A stretch of 62,076 bases of DNA from Methylobacterium ajmalii (GCF_016613415.1 NZ_JACWCT010000113.1:1-62076); one strand, 5' to 3'. Shown: positions 34,423-43,241, counted from the stretch's first letter. Notes: generated by a model from the letters alone, not told the origin. Numbers and translations are program-made.

Positions 34423-35511
34423 TCACTCTCCTTTGCCGTCGGCGGGCGCCGCGGCATAGCCGAAGGCGGGCGCGTGCGTCCCGCCGCCACCGGCCCGGCG
34501 CGGGCGGATGAACGCGCGCAGGGCCGCGCCGAACCCGGCCGCGGGGCGGCCCGGCTCGGCCTTGTCGTCTTCCATCGCGTGCCAGAGCATCAGGCTTGGC
34601 AGCCCGACCGCGAGGTCGGCGAGCCGCTTGATCAGCGACAGCGCCAGCGCCGCCTCGGCCGGGATGCCGAACACCGCGCAGAGCGCGATCAGGCCGCCCT
34701 CCTGGGCGCCGAGCGCACCCGGCACCGCGAAGGCGGCGCCGCGCACGGCCTGGGCCAGGCTCTCGATCACGATCGCCTCGAGGAAGCCGACCTCGTAGCC
34801 CATGAAGCGCAGCGCGATCCAGACCTCGAGGGTGCCGATGATCCAGCCGAACAGATGCGTGCCGATGGCGGTGAGAATGCGGCCGCGGGCGGCGTAGAGG
34901 CCGCGCAGGCGCTCGAACAGCACGTCGACGGCGCCGAAGATCCGCCACTCGCGCCCGCCGGCGAAGCGGTTGATGGCGGCCTGGAGCAGGCTCTGCCCGA
35001 AGCGGCGCTGGACCAGGTAGAAGGCGACGAGCGCCGGCGCCGCGATCACGAGGCCCAGGCCCACGTAGTGCACGATCGGCCCGTCGCCGCCGAGCGCCAC
35101 CAGCACGCCGAGGCCGGCCACCGTGAACAGGAACTGCGTGAGCGCCTGGACCATCAGGTCGACGAGGGTCGTCGCGCCCGACAGCGCGCCCGAGACCCGG
35201 TAGCGGGTGAGGAGACGCGCGCCGATCAGGTCGCCGCCGACCTGCGCCACCGGCAGCAGGGTGTTGACCCCCTCGCGCACGAAGCGCACGTTGACGCAGT
35301 CGCGCAGCAGCGGCCTCTCGCCGCGGGGGAACACCACCCACCAGCCGAGGCCCGCCCAGGCCACGGCGACGAACCGCGCCACGACGACCAGCACCGCGCC
35401 CCAGCCCGACGCCCACAGGGCCGCCGCGACCGCCTCCGGTCCCGAGGAGACGAACAGGCCGATCACGGTGCACAGGCCGGCGATCAGGCCCAGTGTCGTC
35501 AGTCGCTTCAT
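34423..35511 (-). CDS. hpnL: Hopanoid-associated flippase-like membrane protein HpnL
   Basis: A 362-residue integral membrane protein of the YbhN/UPF0104 (lysylphosphatidylglycerol flippase-like) family, with about eight hydrophobic segments. Family marks are VNTLLPVAQVGGDLIGARLL and AFAVPGALGAQEGGLIALC. It is the first gene of the hpnL-M-I-J-K series and was probably recruited to flip or handle hopanoid intermediates. ATG 35511 (MKRLTTLGLIAG) starts at the first membrane segment; an upstream start would add a basic stretch. Confidence 0.88.
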   Translation of the reverse strand: MKRLTTLGLIAGLCTVIGLFVSSGPEAVAAALWASGWGAVLVVVARFVAVAWAGLGWWVVFPRGERPLLRDCVNVRFVREGVNTLLPVAQVGGDLIGARLLTRYRVSGALSGATTLVDLMVQALTQFLFTVAGLGVLVALGGDGPIVHYVGLGLVIAAPALVAFYLVQRRFGQSLLQAAINRFAGGREWRIFGAVDVLFERLRGLYAARGRILTAIGTHLFGWIIGTLEVWIALRFMGYEVGFLEAIVIESLAQAVRGAAFAVPGALGAQEGGLIALCAVFGIPAEAALALSLIKRLADLAVGLPSLMLWHAMEDDKAEPGRPAAGFGAALRAFIRPRRAGGGGTHAPAFGYAAAPADGKGE

Positions 35512-35808
35512 GACCCTCTTTCTGTCGTCGCGGCGGCAGCCCCGGGGGCGCGCCATTCCGGCAACGGAGTCGAAACAAAGCAGCGCCGTTGCATCCCGGC
35601 ACGTTGCAGCTTTGATGGGCGCTGTCTATCACCGCCCGGACACAGTGCCGGTGAAAGCGGCACGATCCGCGGGCGCGGCGAGCCCGCCCAAGCATCGCCG
35701 CAAGCCTATGTTATGGCGCGTCTTCGAGACCGGCCGGCGCCACGCCGGCGGGGCCGGATCGCGCGAGGAGTGGCCGCTTTGTGACGGCCGTCAGGGGATG
35801 GACGAGGC
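35512..35808. promoter_or_regulatory. Divergent promoter region, hpnL / amidinotransferase
   Basis: A 297-bp gap holds the starts of both divergent units. A plausible plus-strand promoter is TTGCAG (35604-35609), 17 bases, TATCAC (35627-35632), about 180 bp before the amidinotransferase ATG. I could not fix a minus-strand promoter. Shared control of hpn genes and the amidinotransferase is possible. Confidence 0.35.
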
Positions 35809-36990
35809 ATGGACCGGGAGACGACCTTCGAGGCCGAGCGCGGCGCGCTCGACGATGCGGCCACGCACGACCTTTCGGCGTTCCAGGGCGGCGCCGACCG
35901 CGCCCCGGCGCCGCAATCGCCGGTCATGGCCTGGAACGAGTGGGATCCGCTGGAGGAGGTGATCGTCGGCTCGCTCGACGGCGCCACGATCCCGACCCAC
36001 CACCTGACGGTGATCTTCAACCTGCCGCGGGCGGCCCAGCCGTTCTACCGGCTCGCCTCCGGCTGGAAGTACCCGGGCTTCATGAAGAAGCTGGCCCAGC
36101 AGGAGCTGGACGGCTTCATCAAGATCCTGGCCGGCGAGGGCGTGAAGATCCGCCGTCCCGATTCGGTGGATTTCTCGAAGAAGTTCAAGGCGCCGCGCTG
36201 GTCCTCGCGCGGCTTCTGCGTCGCCTGCCCGCGCGACCCGTACCTGGTGATCGGCGACGAGATCATCGAGAGCCCGATGTGCTGGCGCTCGCGCTACTTC
36301 GAGGGCGACGCCTACCGCTCGCTGTTCAAGGAGTACTTCCGGGCCGGCGCGCGCTGGACCTCGGCGCCGCGGCCCCAGCTCACCGACGATCTCTACAACT
36401 ACGACTACCGGGTGCCGAACCTGAAGGCCGGCGAGCCGATGCAGTTCACGGTCAACGAGTTCGAGCCGGTCTTCGACGCGGCCGACTTCGTGCGCTGCGG
36501 CCGCGACCTGTTCGTCACCCGCTCGAACGTGACCAACCTGATGGGCATCGAGTGGCTGCGCCGCCACCTCGGGCCGGGCTTCCGCATCCACGAGATCGAG
36601 AGCCGCTGCCCGCAGCCGATGCACATCGATTCGTCGTTCATGCCGCTCGCCCCCGGCAAGGTGTTGGTCAACCCCGACTACATCGACGTCGAGAAGCTGC
36701 CGGCGGTGCTCAAGAAGTGGGACGTGCTGATCGCCCCGCGCCCCGACCCCGTCGAGGGCTTCATGAGCAAGATCTCGATGTGCTCGCCCTGGACCTCGAT
36801 CAACGTGCTCGCCATCGACGAGAAGAAGATCGTCGTCGACGCGAGCCAGCCGACGCTGATCAAGGCGCTCAAGGACTGGGGCTTCGACCCGATCCCGACG
36901 CCGTTCCTGTCCTACGGCCCGTTCGGCGGCTCGTTCCATTGCGCCACGCTCGACGTGCGCCGGCGCGGCCCGCTGAAGTCGTACTTCTAG
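35809..36990 (+). CDS. Arginine:glycine-amidinotransferase-like enzyme, candidate hopanoid guanidinylase
   Basis: A 393-residue amidinotransferase closely resembling eukaryotic AGAT. The catalytic triad is visible: Asp in FDAADF (222-227), H272 in PMHID, and C378 in GGSFHC, followed by the AGAT-like tail DVRRRGPLKSY. It should move the amidino group of arginine to an amine through a cysteine intermediate. No creatine, streptomycin or toxin genes lie near; instead it is divergent from hpnLMIJK, which make an aminocyclitol hopanoid. I infer that the acceptor is this aminocyclitol, giving a guanidine; StrB is a precedent for aminocyclitols. Glycine remains an alternative acceptor. Confidence 0.85.
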   Translation: MDRETTFEAERGALDDAATHDLSAFQGGADRAPAPQSPVMAWNEWDPLEEVIVGSLDGATIPTHHLTVIFNLPRAAQPFYRLASGWKYPGFMKKLAQQELDGFIKILAGEGVKIRRPDSVDFSKKFKAPRWSSRGFCVACPRDPYLVIGDEIIESPMCWRSRYFEGDAYRSLFKEYFRAGARWTSAPRPQLTDDLYNYDYRVPNLKAGEPMQFTVNEFEPVFDAADFVRCGRDLFVTRSNVTNLMGIEWLRRHLGPGFRIHEIESRCPQPMHIDSSFMPLAPGKVLVNPDYIDVEKLPAVLKKWDVLIAPRPDPVEGFMSKISMCSPWTSINVLAIDEKKIVVDASQPTLIKALKDWGFDPIPTPFLSYGPFGGSFHCATLDVRRRGPLKSYF

Positions 36991-37048
36991 GATCGGTAAA
37001 TCCGGCTCGCCGCGGGCGGGCCGGGCATCATTACGGGTGCCGACATGC

Positions 37049-37084
37049 GAAGAGGCCCGCCACCTTCCGGTGGCGGGCCTCTTC
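37049..37084. terminator. Bidirectional hairpin terminator
   Basis: A perfect 16-bp stem (GAAGAGGCCCGCCACC with its complement) around TTCC, between the convergent amidinotransferase and DUF3313 genes. The stem ends in GA/TC-rich sequence on both strands, so it can serve both transcripts. Confidence 0.75.
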
Positions 37085-37114
37085 TGGTCTGCGCGGACGC
37101 GTCGGCCGCCGTCG

Positions 37115-38002
37115 TCAGCGCCCGGCGGTCGCGCCCTTGTCGGTCCAGTCCGGCGGCAGGCCGAAGGAATCGCCGACGATGCCGTCGACGCCGGGCGCCC
37201 GGCCGAAGGCCTGGCAATCGGGATCGCGGGGCATCTCGCCCAGCATCGTCACGCGGATGCGCTCGTAGGTCGGGATCGTCAGCTCGGACTCGAACGGATC
37301 CTCGCCGGTGGCGAGGTAGGAGCCGAAATCCTGGCCGAAATCGCCGGCGAGGTCGTAGATGTCGGCGATCTGCGAGAACCGGGCCTGGTTGGTGAAGGAG
37401 TTGGCGCCCCCGGCCCAGACCATCGCGGCGCGCTGCTGGCGCCGCGCATCCAGGGCCTCGGCCTCGATCGTGAGGTCGCCGAGCCCGATCGGCAGGCGCG
37501 GCACCGGCACCTTGCCGATCGTGTCGGCGAAGCCGACGCCGACCTGCGCCGCGATGGTGATCGCCGCCGAGGCGCCGATGGCGGCGCCGGAGGCGGGCAC
37601 GTTGGTGAGGCCGGCGCGGGTGACGTTGGCCCGCACGGTCAGGTCGGCGGGGCCCGACGACACCACGTCGTAGCGCAGCGACAGCTCGTAGCAGAGCGCC
37701 CGGTCGGCCGCGTTGGCGACGACGTGGCGCTCCTTGTCGGTCAGGGTCGGGCCCGCGACCGCGGCCGGGAAGGTGGTGGGGATGATGCGCACGGTGCGCA
37801 CCCGCGCCATCGCCGCCTTGTCGATGAAGATCCGCGACTTCGTGGCGGTGGCTTCGCTCGGCGTCAGGTGGGCGTAACTCGTCAGGAGGCCGGTCTGGGT
37901 CAGCACCGGCGTGGCGCAGCCGGCGAGCAGCGCCAGGGTCGTCACGGCCGCGACGCGGCGGGCGGCCCGCGCGCCCAAGCCAGCCTTGATGGTCGTCCGC
38001 AT
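37115..38002 (-). CDS. DUF3313-like lipoprotein
   Basis: A 295-residue envelope lipoprotein. The lipobox LLAGC follows a hydrophobic stretch (VAAVTTLALLAGCATP). The mature part begins LLTSYAHLTPSEATATKSRIFID, typical of DUF3313 proteins, and later has DLTVRANVTRAG. Function unknown; such proteins probably sit at the outer membrane. ATG 38002 is chosen because the lipoprotein signal starts there. It converges with the amidinotransferase gene across a shared terminator and need not be linked to it. Confidence 0.8.
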   Translation of the reverse strand: MRTTIKAGLGARAARRVAAVTTLALLAGCATPVLTQTGLLTSYAHLTPSEATATKSRIFIDKAAMARVRTVRIIPTTFPAAVAGPTLTDKERHVVANAADRALCYELSLRYDVVSSGPADLTVRANVTRAGLTNVPASGAAIGASAAITIAAQVGVGFADTIGKVPVPRLPIGLGDLTIEAEALDARRQQRAAMVWAGGANSFTNQARFSQIADIYDLAGDFGQDFGSYLATGEDPFESELTIPTYERIRVTMLGEMPRDPDCQAFGRAPGVDGIVGDSFGLPPDWTDKGATAGR

Positions 38003-38241
38003 TCGGTCGCTTTCCCGGATCGCGCGAAGCCGGTTCCGCGGACGCCCCTGGCGAGGCTTCCCGGAGGCCGGCTCCCGGCGGTGCAGGGCGAGCCCCGCGA
38101 GGGGCCACCGCACCGTTATGTCCTGAAGCCTAACCCTCGCCGTGCGGGTCGGGAAGCCGAGCTTGGCCGGAGTCGGCGCTTCGCTCCGGGCTGTAACGCT
38201 TCGGCCACATTGTTTCCGCTCGCCGGACCCCTAATGGCCGC

Positions 38242-39030
38242 TCACGCCAGGGCCGCCATGCTGCAGCTCTGGCCGCCATCCACCGGCAGGCAGACCCCGG
38301 TAATGAAGCGGGCCTCGTCGGAGGCGAGGAAGACCGCCGCGTGGGCGATGTCCCAGGCCTCGCCGAGGCGCCCGAGCGGCACCCGGCGGTCGCGGCCCGA
38401 TTCGGGGGTGCCGGCGCCGCGGCACTCGTCGGCGAGGGTAGTGTCGAGCAGCCCCGGCAGGATCGCGTTCGCCCGGATGCCGTCGCGGGCATACTGCATC
38501 GCCACCGAGACGGTGGCCTGGTTCACCGCCGCCTTGGCGGCCGCGTAGGCGAAGGACGGCGCCCCGGCCCAGCGCAGCGCCGCGATCGACGAGATGTTGA
38601 CGACGGCGCCCGAGCGCCGCGCCCGCATTCCCGGCAGGACCGCCTTGCAGGTGCGCCAGACCCCGCCGACATTCACCTCGATCGCCCGGTGCCAGCTCTC
38701 CTCGTCGAGGTCCTCCGGCCCGCCGGCCTCGGGCTGGCCGACGTTGTTGTGCAGGATGTCGATGCGGCCGAAGCGGGCCTCGCCGGCGGCGACCGCACGG
38801 GCCACCGCGTCGTAATCGGTGACGTCGGCGGCGAGCGCCTCGGCCTCGTTGCCCTCCTCGGCGATGATCTGCGCGGTCTCTTCGGCGGCGGCGAGCCCCC
38901 GGTCGACGCAGATCACCCGGGCGCCCTCCCGGGCGAAGGCGACGGCGACGGCCTTGCCGTTGCCCCAGCCGGTACCGGACGAGCCGGCCCCGAACACGAT
39001 CGCGACCTTCTTCAGCAGGCGTGTCGACAT
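38242..39030 (-). CDS. SDR-family oxidoreductase
   Basis: A 262-residue short-chain dehydrogenase. The cofactor loop is FGAGSSGTGWGNGKA, a longer variant of TGxxxGxG with a four-residue insertion. NNVG, catalytic serine in ISS, YAAAK and the C-terminal PVDGGQS follow. The insertion is seen in a subgroup of SDRs annotated as glucose- or cyclohexanol-type dehydrogenases; the substrate is unknown. ATG 39030 precedes the first beta-strand by eight residues. It stands alone on its strand. Confidence 0.88.
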   Translation of the reverse strand: MSTRLLKKVAIVFGAGSSGTGWGNGKAVAVAFAREGARVICVDRGLAAAEETAQIIAEEGNEAEALAADVTDYDAVARAVAAGEARFGRIDILHNNVGQPEAGGPEDLDEESWHRAIEVNVGGVWRTCKAVLPGMRARRSGAVVNISSIAALRWAGAPSFAYAAAKAAVNQATVSVAMQYARDGIRANAILPGLLDTTLADECRGAGTPESGRDRRVPLGRLGEAWDIAHAAVFLASDEARFITGVCLPVDGGQSCSMAALA

Positions 39031-39161
39031 GGCCCGGCCTCCGCGCTCGTCGGCGAGAGTCGCGGCAAACGCGGTGGGCGCGCAACCGGCGGGGAAGCAG
39101 GGCGGCCAGTCTCGGCCCGCATGTCTGCACCGGTATCGCCGGCCCTGCCCGTCGGCTCGTG

Positions 39162-39395
39162 TCAGGCCCCGGCGGGCCGGTCGCCCCGGGCCCAGCGCCA
39201 GGCGGCGAGGCCGACGACCAGCGCGAGGGCGACCTGCGCCAGGCTCCCCTCGCCGAGATGGGCGTGGCCGAGGCCGTGCCGCACGGCGAGACGCACGAGG
39301 GTCCCGGCGATCCAGTAGCCGAGGCAGAAGGTCAGGGCGGCGAGGAGGAGGGCGACGAAGTCGTGCACGAGCGAGACCCCCGTGGGCGAGGACAC
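39162..39395 (-). CDS. Small two-span membrane protein
   Basis: A 77-residue protein with two hydrophobic segments (FVALLLAALTFCLGYWIAG and VALALVVGLAAWRW) joined by a His-rich loop (RHGLGHAHLGEG). No family is recognised. The frame's hydrophobic pattern supports a real gene, but the start (ATG 39395 or a GTG inside) is uncertain. It lies 131 bp upstream of the SDR gene. Confidence 0.5.
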   Translation of the reverse strand: MSSPTGVSLVHDFVALLLAALTFCLGYWIAGTLVRLAVRHGLGHAHLGEGSLAQVALALVVGLAAWRWARGDRPAGA

Positions 39396-39597
39396 CTTTG
39401 CGCCGCCCGCGGGCGGGGCGGTGCGGCGCCAGGGTAGCGCGGCCAGGCTTGTGCCGGGCCGTCGCCCCGGAGTCCTGCAAGGGCCGCGCCACGTCTATCC
39501 GGCGGCACACGTCTTCCGGGCGCCTCGGTACCGCTCATGGCACGCCGTTCGGGCCGACGCCGCCGCACCGGGCGACGACGGCGATCGGGAGCGTCGC

Positions 39598-40203
39598 TCA
39601 GTCCGGGCGGGTCGCCTGCATCGACGGGCGCTCGCCGAATCGGGCGTACCAGGCCGCCGCCGCCGGGGCGCGCTCGCGCCAGCCGAGGTCGGGCAGGCGC
39701 AGGTCGAGGTAGCCGAGGGCGCAGCCATACGTGATGGTGGCGATGTCGACCCGCTCGCCGAACTCGCCCGCCGCCGCGTCGATCCGCGCGAGCGCGTCGC
39801 CGATCTTCTCGCGCTGGCCGGTCACCCACCCGGCGGAGCGCTCGCCCTCCTGGCGGACCCGGGTCTCGTAGACGCAGAGCAGAGCCGCATCGAGCAGGCC
39901 GTCGCCGGTCGATTGCGCGGTCAGCGCCGCCCAGCGGGCCGGCCCCGCCGCCGGAAACAGGCCGCCCTGCCCGAGATGGTCGAGGTACTCGCAGATGACC
40001 CGGCTGTCGGCGAGCGCCGTGCCGTCGTCGAGGATCAGGGTCGGCACCTGCCCGAGCGGATTCTCCGCCCGGATCGTGGCGTCGCGGTTGATCGGGTGGG
40101 CCGCCGCCGGCAGCAGCTCGATCCGGTCGGCCAGGCCGAGTTCGTGGGCGGCGACCAGCACCTTGCGGACGAAGGGCGAGGCCTTGGCGTAGAACAGCTT
40201 CAT
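39598..40203 (-). CDS. Glutathione S-transferase family protein
   Basis: A 201-residue GST with the thioredoxin-like N-terminal domain (KLFYAKASPFVRKV; active Ser expected in SPFV) and the glutathione-binding segment NPLGQVPTLILDDG..LADSRVICEYLD. The C-terminal helical domain is present, with VDIATITYGCALGYLDLR as the N-capping region. It conjugates or reduces substrates with glutathione; the specific role is unknown. ATG 40203 starts directly at the first strand. Confidence 0.88.
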   Translation of the reverse strand: MKLFYAKASPFVRKVLVAAHELGLADRIELLPAAAHPINRDATIRAENPLGQVPTLILDDGTALADSRVICEYLDHLGQGGLFPAAGPARWAALTAQSTGDGLLDAALLCVYETRVRQEGERSAGWVTGQREKIGDALARIDAAAGEFGERVDIATITYGCALGYLDLRLPDLGWRERAPAAAAWYARFGERPSMQATRPD

Positions 40204-40333
40204 CGGGTCTCCTCCGGATTCTCTTCTTTTTCGTCGTCGTCGGGGCGCCTCCTCCGCTCGGCGGACGAGGCGCCCCGTCACGGTGCGGGCGCGACGGCGG
40301 GACCCGTTCCGGTCGCCGTCGTCGGCCGGCCGT

Positions 40334-41566
40334 TCACTGCCCCCGGGCCGAGCCCGCCGGCTTCGCGGCCGGCTTGGCGGCGGGCTTGCCCGGCGCCGCG
40401 ACCGGCTTGGCCGGGACCGGCGCGGCGACCGCCGCCCCGGGCTTCGGCGGCGCCGGCGGGCGCGGGGTCTCGACGGAGAGCCGGCGCACCGGCCAGCCGT
40501 CGCTCCAGCGCTCCATGTCGGTGAAGCGCGGGTTGCTCTTCAGGCTGGTGGCGGTCTGGCCCGAGAAGGCGGCGGCCGCCGCCATGTCGAAGGTCTTCCA
40601 GACCGCGAGGTAGTCGAGGCTGTCGGTGCCGGCGCCGTTGATCTGCCCCACCAGCACGGTCTGCTCGCCGGTGAGCGTCATGTCGGCCGACCACTTGAAC
40701 GGGGCCGGCTTCTGCTTCGGATCGGGGGTCGGCAGCTTCAGCTGCGCGACGTCGTAGGCCGCGTTGACGCCGGCGGGCGAGGCCAGGGTGGCCGACAACG
40801 CCGGGAAGCCGTGGTCGTCGGAGAGCGCCCGGACCATCAGCTTGTGGTCGGTCGGTACGGCGCTCGCCTCCCGCATCACCCGACGGGCGGCGACGTCGGC
40901 GGCCCGGGCGTCCCGGTCGCCGATCACCGTGACGATCAGCGTCGCGGGGTCGATGGCGTTGAGGTCGTGGAGGGCGATGCCCCGCGCCTTGTCGTCCCGG
41001 GCGATGCCGCCCGGCATGGCGCCGAAGATCAGCCGCGGCACCGGCAGCCCGGTCTCACGCGCGTGGGCCGCGAGGTTGGCAGCTAGCGGCACGCCGGCGA
41101 GGTGGCCGATCAGCGCCACCCGGGTCGTGTCGGGCTTGGCCTCCTGGTCGCCGGCGAGTTCGGCGAGCGCGTCCTTGACGAGGGTCGCCGCCAAGCCGCT
41201 CGCATCCACCGGCCGGGTGCGGCCCACCTCCTGGAAGCGCGGGAACAGCACGAGATAGCCCGAGCGTGCCAGATGCTCGATGAAGGAGCCGTAAGCCTGC
41301 GGGTTCACCGCCCCCCAGGCGTGCAGCACCACCGCCACCGGCCGCCCCTGCGCCGGAGCGGCGCCGTTGCCGTAATAGGCCAGCGTGACCGCGCCGGCCC
41401 GGCCGAGCACCCGTTTCACCACGCTCGCGCTGGCATAAGCCTGGCCGCCCGGTCCCTCCTTGGGCTGGGCGGGCGGCGTGGCGGCACCGGCGCCGGGTGC
41501 GCCGCCGAGAACCGCGAAGGCCAGGACGAGCGAAAGGGCGAGGCGGGTGAAGGGAAGCGGCGGCAT
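40334..41566 (-). CDS. Exported alpha/beta-hydrolase-fold protein lacking the nucleophile serine
   Basis: A 410-residue protein with a signal peptide (MPPLPFTRLALSLVLAFAVL, cleavage near GAGA). The core has an alpha/beta-hydrolase fold: VAVVLHAWGAVN as oxyanion strand and a nucleophile elbow reading GHLAG at 154-158, where the usual GxSxG serine is L156. A late DDHGF keeps the His. The C-terminus is a low-complexity Pro/Ala/Lys tail with repeated KPxAAP/AKPA units. It is probably a periplasmic non-enzymatic or altered relative of lipases. No operon partner is visible. Confidence 0.75.
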   Translation of the reverse strand: MPPLPFTRLALSLVLAFAVLGGAPGAGAATPPAQPKEGPGGQAYASASVVKRVLGRAGAVTLAYYGNGAAPAQGRPVAVVLHAWGAVNPQAYGSFIEHLARSGYLVLFPRFQEVGRTRPVDASGLAATLVKDALAELAGDQEAKPDTTRVALIGHLAGVPLAANLAAHARETGLPVPRLIFGAMPGGIARDDKARGIALHDLNAIDPATLIVTVIGDRDARAADVAARRVMREASAVPTDHKLMVRALSDDHGFPALSATLASPAGVNAAYDVAQLKLPTPDPKQKPAPFKWSADMTLTGEQTVLVGQINGAGTDSLDYLAVWKTFDMAAAAAFSGQTATSLKSNPRFTDMERWSDGWPVRRLSVETPRPPAPPKPGAAVAAPVPAKPVAAPGKPAAKPAAKPAGSARGQ

Positions 41567-41742
41567 GAGGCTGGGGGCTGACGGGCTTGCGGCTCGGGAG
41601 CCGCACCCCACACTGTTTCGCGCCCGTACTCAAGGCACGATCGCTCCGGCCGGGCCCGTTCCTGCCGGTCTTGTCGTTTCCGCGGTACAGGTCACGCATC
41701 CATGGCCGGTGGCGAACGACTTCTCCCGTGGAGTGCCCGACC

Positions 41743-41955
41743 TCAGCGCCGTGTTTCGGGCTCGCCGCCGAGGACGGCGTGCAGTTGCTCGACCAGCGCG
41801 TCGAGCTCGCGGGGGACCGGACCGTCGCTCACGTCGTCGTACATTGCCCGCAGGTCCTGCCCGATCTTGGCGAGCAGCAGCGCATCGGCGAGCGACGACG
41901 CGGTGGTGCGCGTCTGGCCGTAGCTCGCGGCGTGATTGCTCGGGATCAGCTTCAT
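41743..41955 (-). CDS. nepR: NepR-family anti-sigma factor, orphan
   Basis: A 70-residue protein. The core LLAKIGQDLRAMYDDVSDGPVPRELDALVEQL matches the NepR consensus (LRxxYDxVxxEPVPxRFxxLLxxL) by eye. NepR holds the sigma factor EcfG inactive until phosphorylated PhyR removes it, switching on the general stress response. Usually nepR lies beside phyR and ecfG; here neither is adjacent, so this is probably an additional paralogue. ATG 41955 gives a normal length. Confidence 0.72.
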   Translation of the reverse strand: MKLIPSNHAASYGQTRTTASSLADALLLAKIGQDLRAMYDDVSDGPVPRELDALVEQLHAVLGGEPETRR

Positions 41956-42295
41956 GGCGCGTCAAACGGGACCAGGGTCCCGGCTCCGTCAAGACGAGGG
42001 CGGCGTTCGTTGCACGGGGCCCGTACCCGTGCAGGTTATGGAGGCACCGGGTGTGCCGGCTCGACAGAACAACGCGCGTCAAGGGGTGCAGTTGCGCCCT
42101 TTTTTCGGGCACGGCCGGTCCGACGGCCGCGGCGATGATGACGAAGTCCATTGCCGCGGCCGATTCTATCTTGGAACCGGGGCGGTGGCGCCTCGATCTC
42201 TCGGCGGGGCATTCCCGCGTCGCCTCGCCCCGGCCGTCAGGGGCGTCGCGTCGCACCTCCCTTGCGCCACCCGTCCTGGTTGTCTGTCGATCACC
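41956..42295. other. 340-bp gap upstream of nepR
   Basis: No ORF here looks like a protein, and no EcfG-type promoter is visible for nepR. A minus-strand TTGACG lies at 42076-42081 without a convincing -10 partner. I see nothing else definite. Confidence 0.4.
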
Positions 42296-43015
42296 CTACA
42301 TCGGCGGCGTCAGGCCGTCCTTGCCGACCGAGACGCTGCGCGCCTCCAGCCGGTCGCCCTCGCGCACGGCCGAGGCGAAGACCTTGGCCCCCGGCACCAG
42401 CACCGCCCGGTCGGCGGGCTCCAGCCTCACGATCGGCGTGCCCGGCGGCACCGCGACCGCGAGGCTCTGGCCCTTGTAGGACACCGTGAGGCTGCGCGCG
42501 GCGCCGGGCGCGCCCGCGACGGTGCCGTTGGTCATGGTGGTCTCGACGCCCGGTGCCTTGACGGTGCCGTCGGTCATGCTGGTCTCGACCTCCGGCGCCT
42601 TGACGGTGCCGTTGGTCATGCTGGTCTCGACCGGGCCGCTGGCGGCACCGTCGGGCAGGCGGTCCCAGGGGTAGTGCCCCTCGCCTGCGCCCCGCAGGGC
42701 CTCGGGGAAGATCAGTACCTCGAGGGCGACCGGCGGGTCGCCGGGCTTCGGCCCGGCCTTGGCGGCGGTGCCGATGAAGCTGCCGTCCTTGACGTCGTCG
42801 AGGCTCGCCGGGGCGAGCTGCGCCACCCGCGTGCCGGTGCCGAGCCGCACGGTCTCGATCGTGCCGGCACGGGTGCGGATGGTGACCGCGTCGCCCTCGA
42901 CGCGCTCGATCGTGCCGCGCAGGCGCTCGACCTGCGGGGCGGCGAGCGCCGCGGCGAACGGGCCGCCGGCGGCGAGCATCAGGCCGGCGGCCGCGAACGT
43001 CCTGAGAAGGGGCAT
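42296..43015 (-). CDS. Exported DUF5666-like protein with internal tandem repeats
   Basis: A 239-residue protein with a signal peptide (AAAGLMLAAGGPFAAALA). The first half, VERLRGTIERVEGDAVTIRTRAG, is a small beta-barrel-type repeat unit as found in DUF5666 proteins; the end (VREGDRLEARSVSVGKDG) is similar. Between them, residues 129-170 are three tandem 14-residue units of the form VETSMTNGTVKAPE. Probably periplasmic, function unknown. ATG 43015 is chosen as the start of the signal peptide. Confidence 0.7.
   Translation of the reverse strand: MPLLRTFAAAGLMLAAGGPFAAALAAPQVERLRGTIERVEGDAVTIRTRAGTIETVRLGTGTRVAQLAPASLDDVKDGSFIGTAAKAGPKPGDPPVALEVLIFPEALRGAGEGHYPWDRLPDGAASGPVETSMTNGTVKAPEVETSMTDGTVKAPGVETTMTNGTVAGAPGAARSLTVSYKGQSLAVAVPPGTPIVRLEPADRAVLVPGAKVFASAVREGDRLEARSVSVGKDGLTPPM
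42506..42631 (-). repeat. Three tandem 42-bp units inside the DUF5666-like gene
   Basis: The units encode VETSMTNGTVKAPE, VETSMTDGTVKAPG and VETTMTNGTVAGAP. The nucleotide copies remain very similar, indicating recent duplication or length variation by slippage. Confidence 0.75.
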
Positions 43016-43241
43016 AGGGAACTCCGGGAAGCAGGGCTCAGGGATCTGTGCCCCGGCCGTTATGGTTCGCCTCGCGGCGGAGGATATGCGTCTCGCGCAC
43101 ACGTGAACGGGAGCAGGACCCCGCCACCGGCGTCGCTCGGCTCCCCCGGCGACGAGAGACGACGGCAGGGCGCCGCGATTCGCGATCCCTCGCGGGGTTT
43201 CCGATCGTCGGCGTCGGGGGCGGGAGTATCGCGCGCCGCCC

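Noticed and set aside
35809..36990. Arginine deiminase or toxin-pathway (saxitoxin/cylindrospermopsin) amidinotransferase
   Set aside because: Sequence motifs are of the AGAT type, not deiminase, and no toxin biosynthesis genes are nearby.
41630..42256. 208-codon minus-strand frame overlapping nepR
   Set aside because: It covers the nepR gene in another frame and has no recognisable domain.
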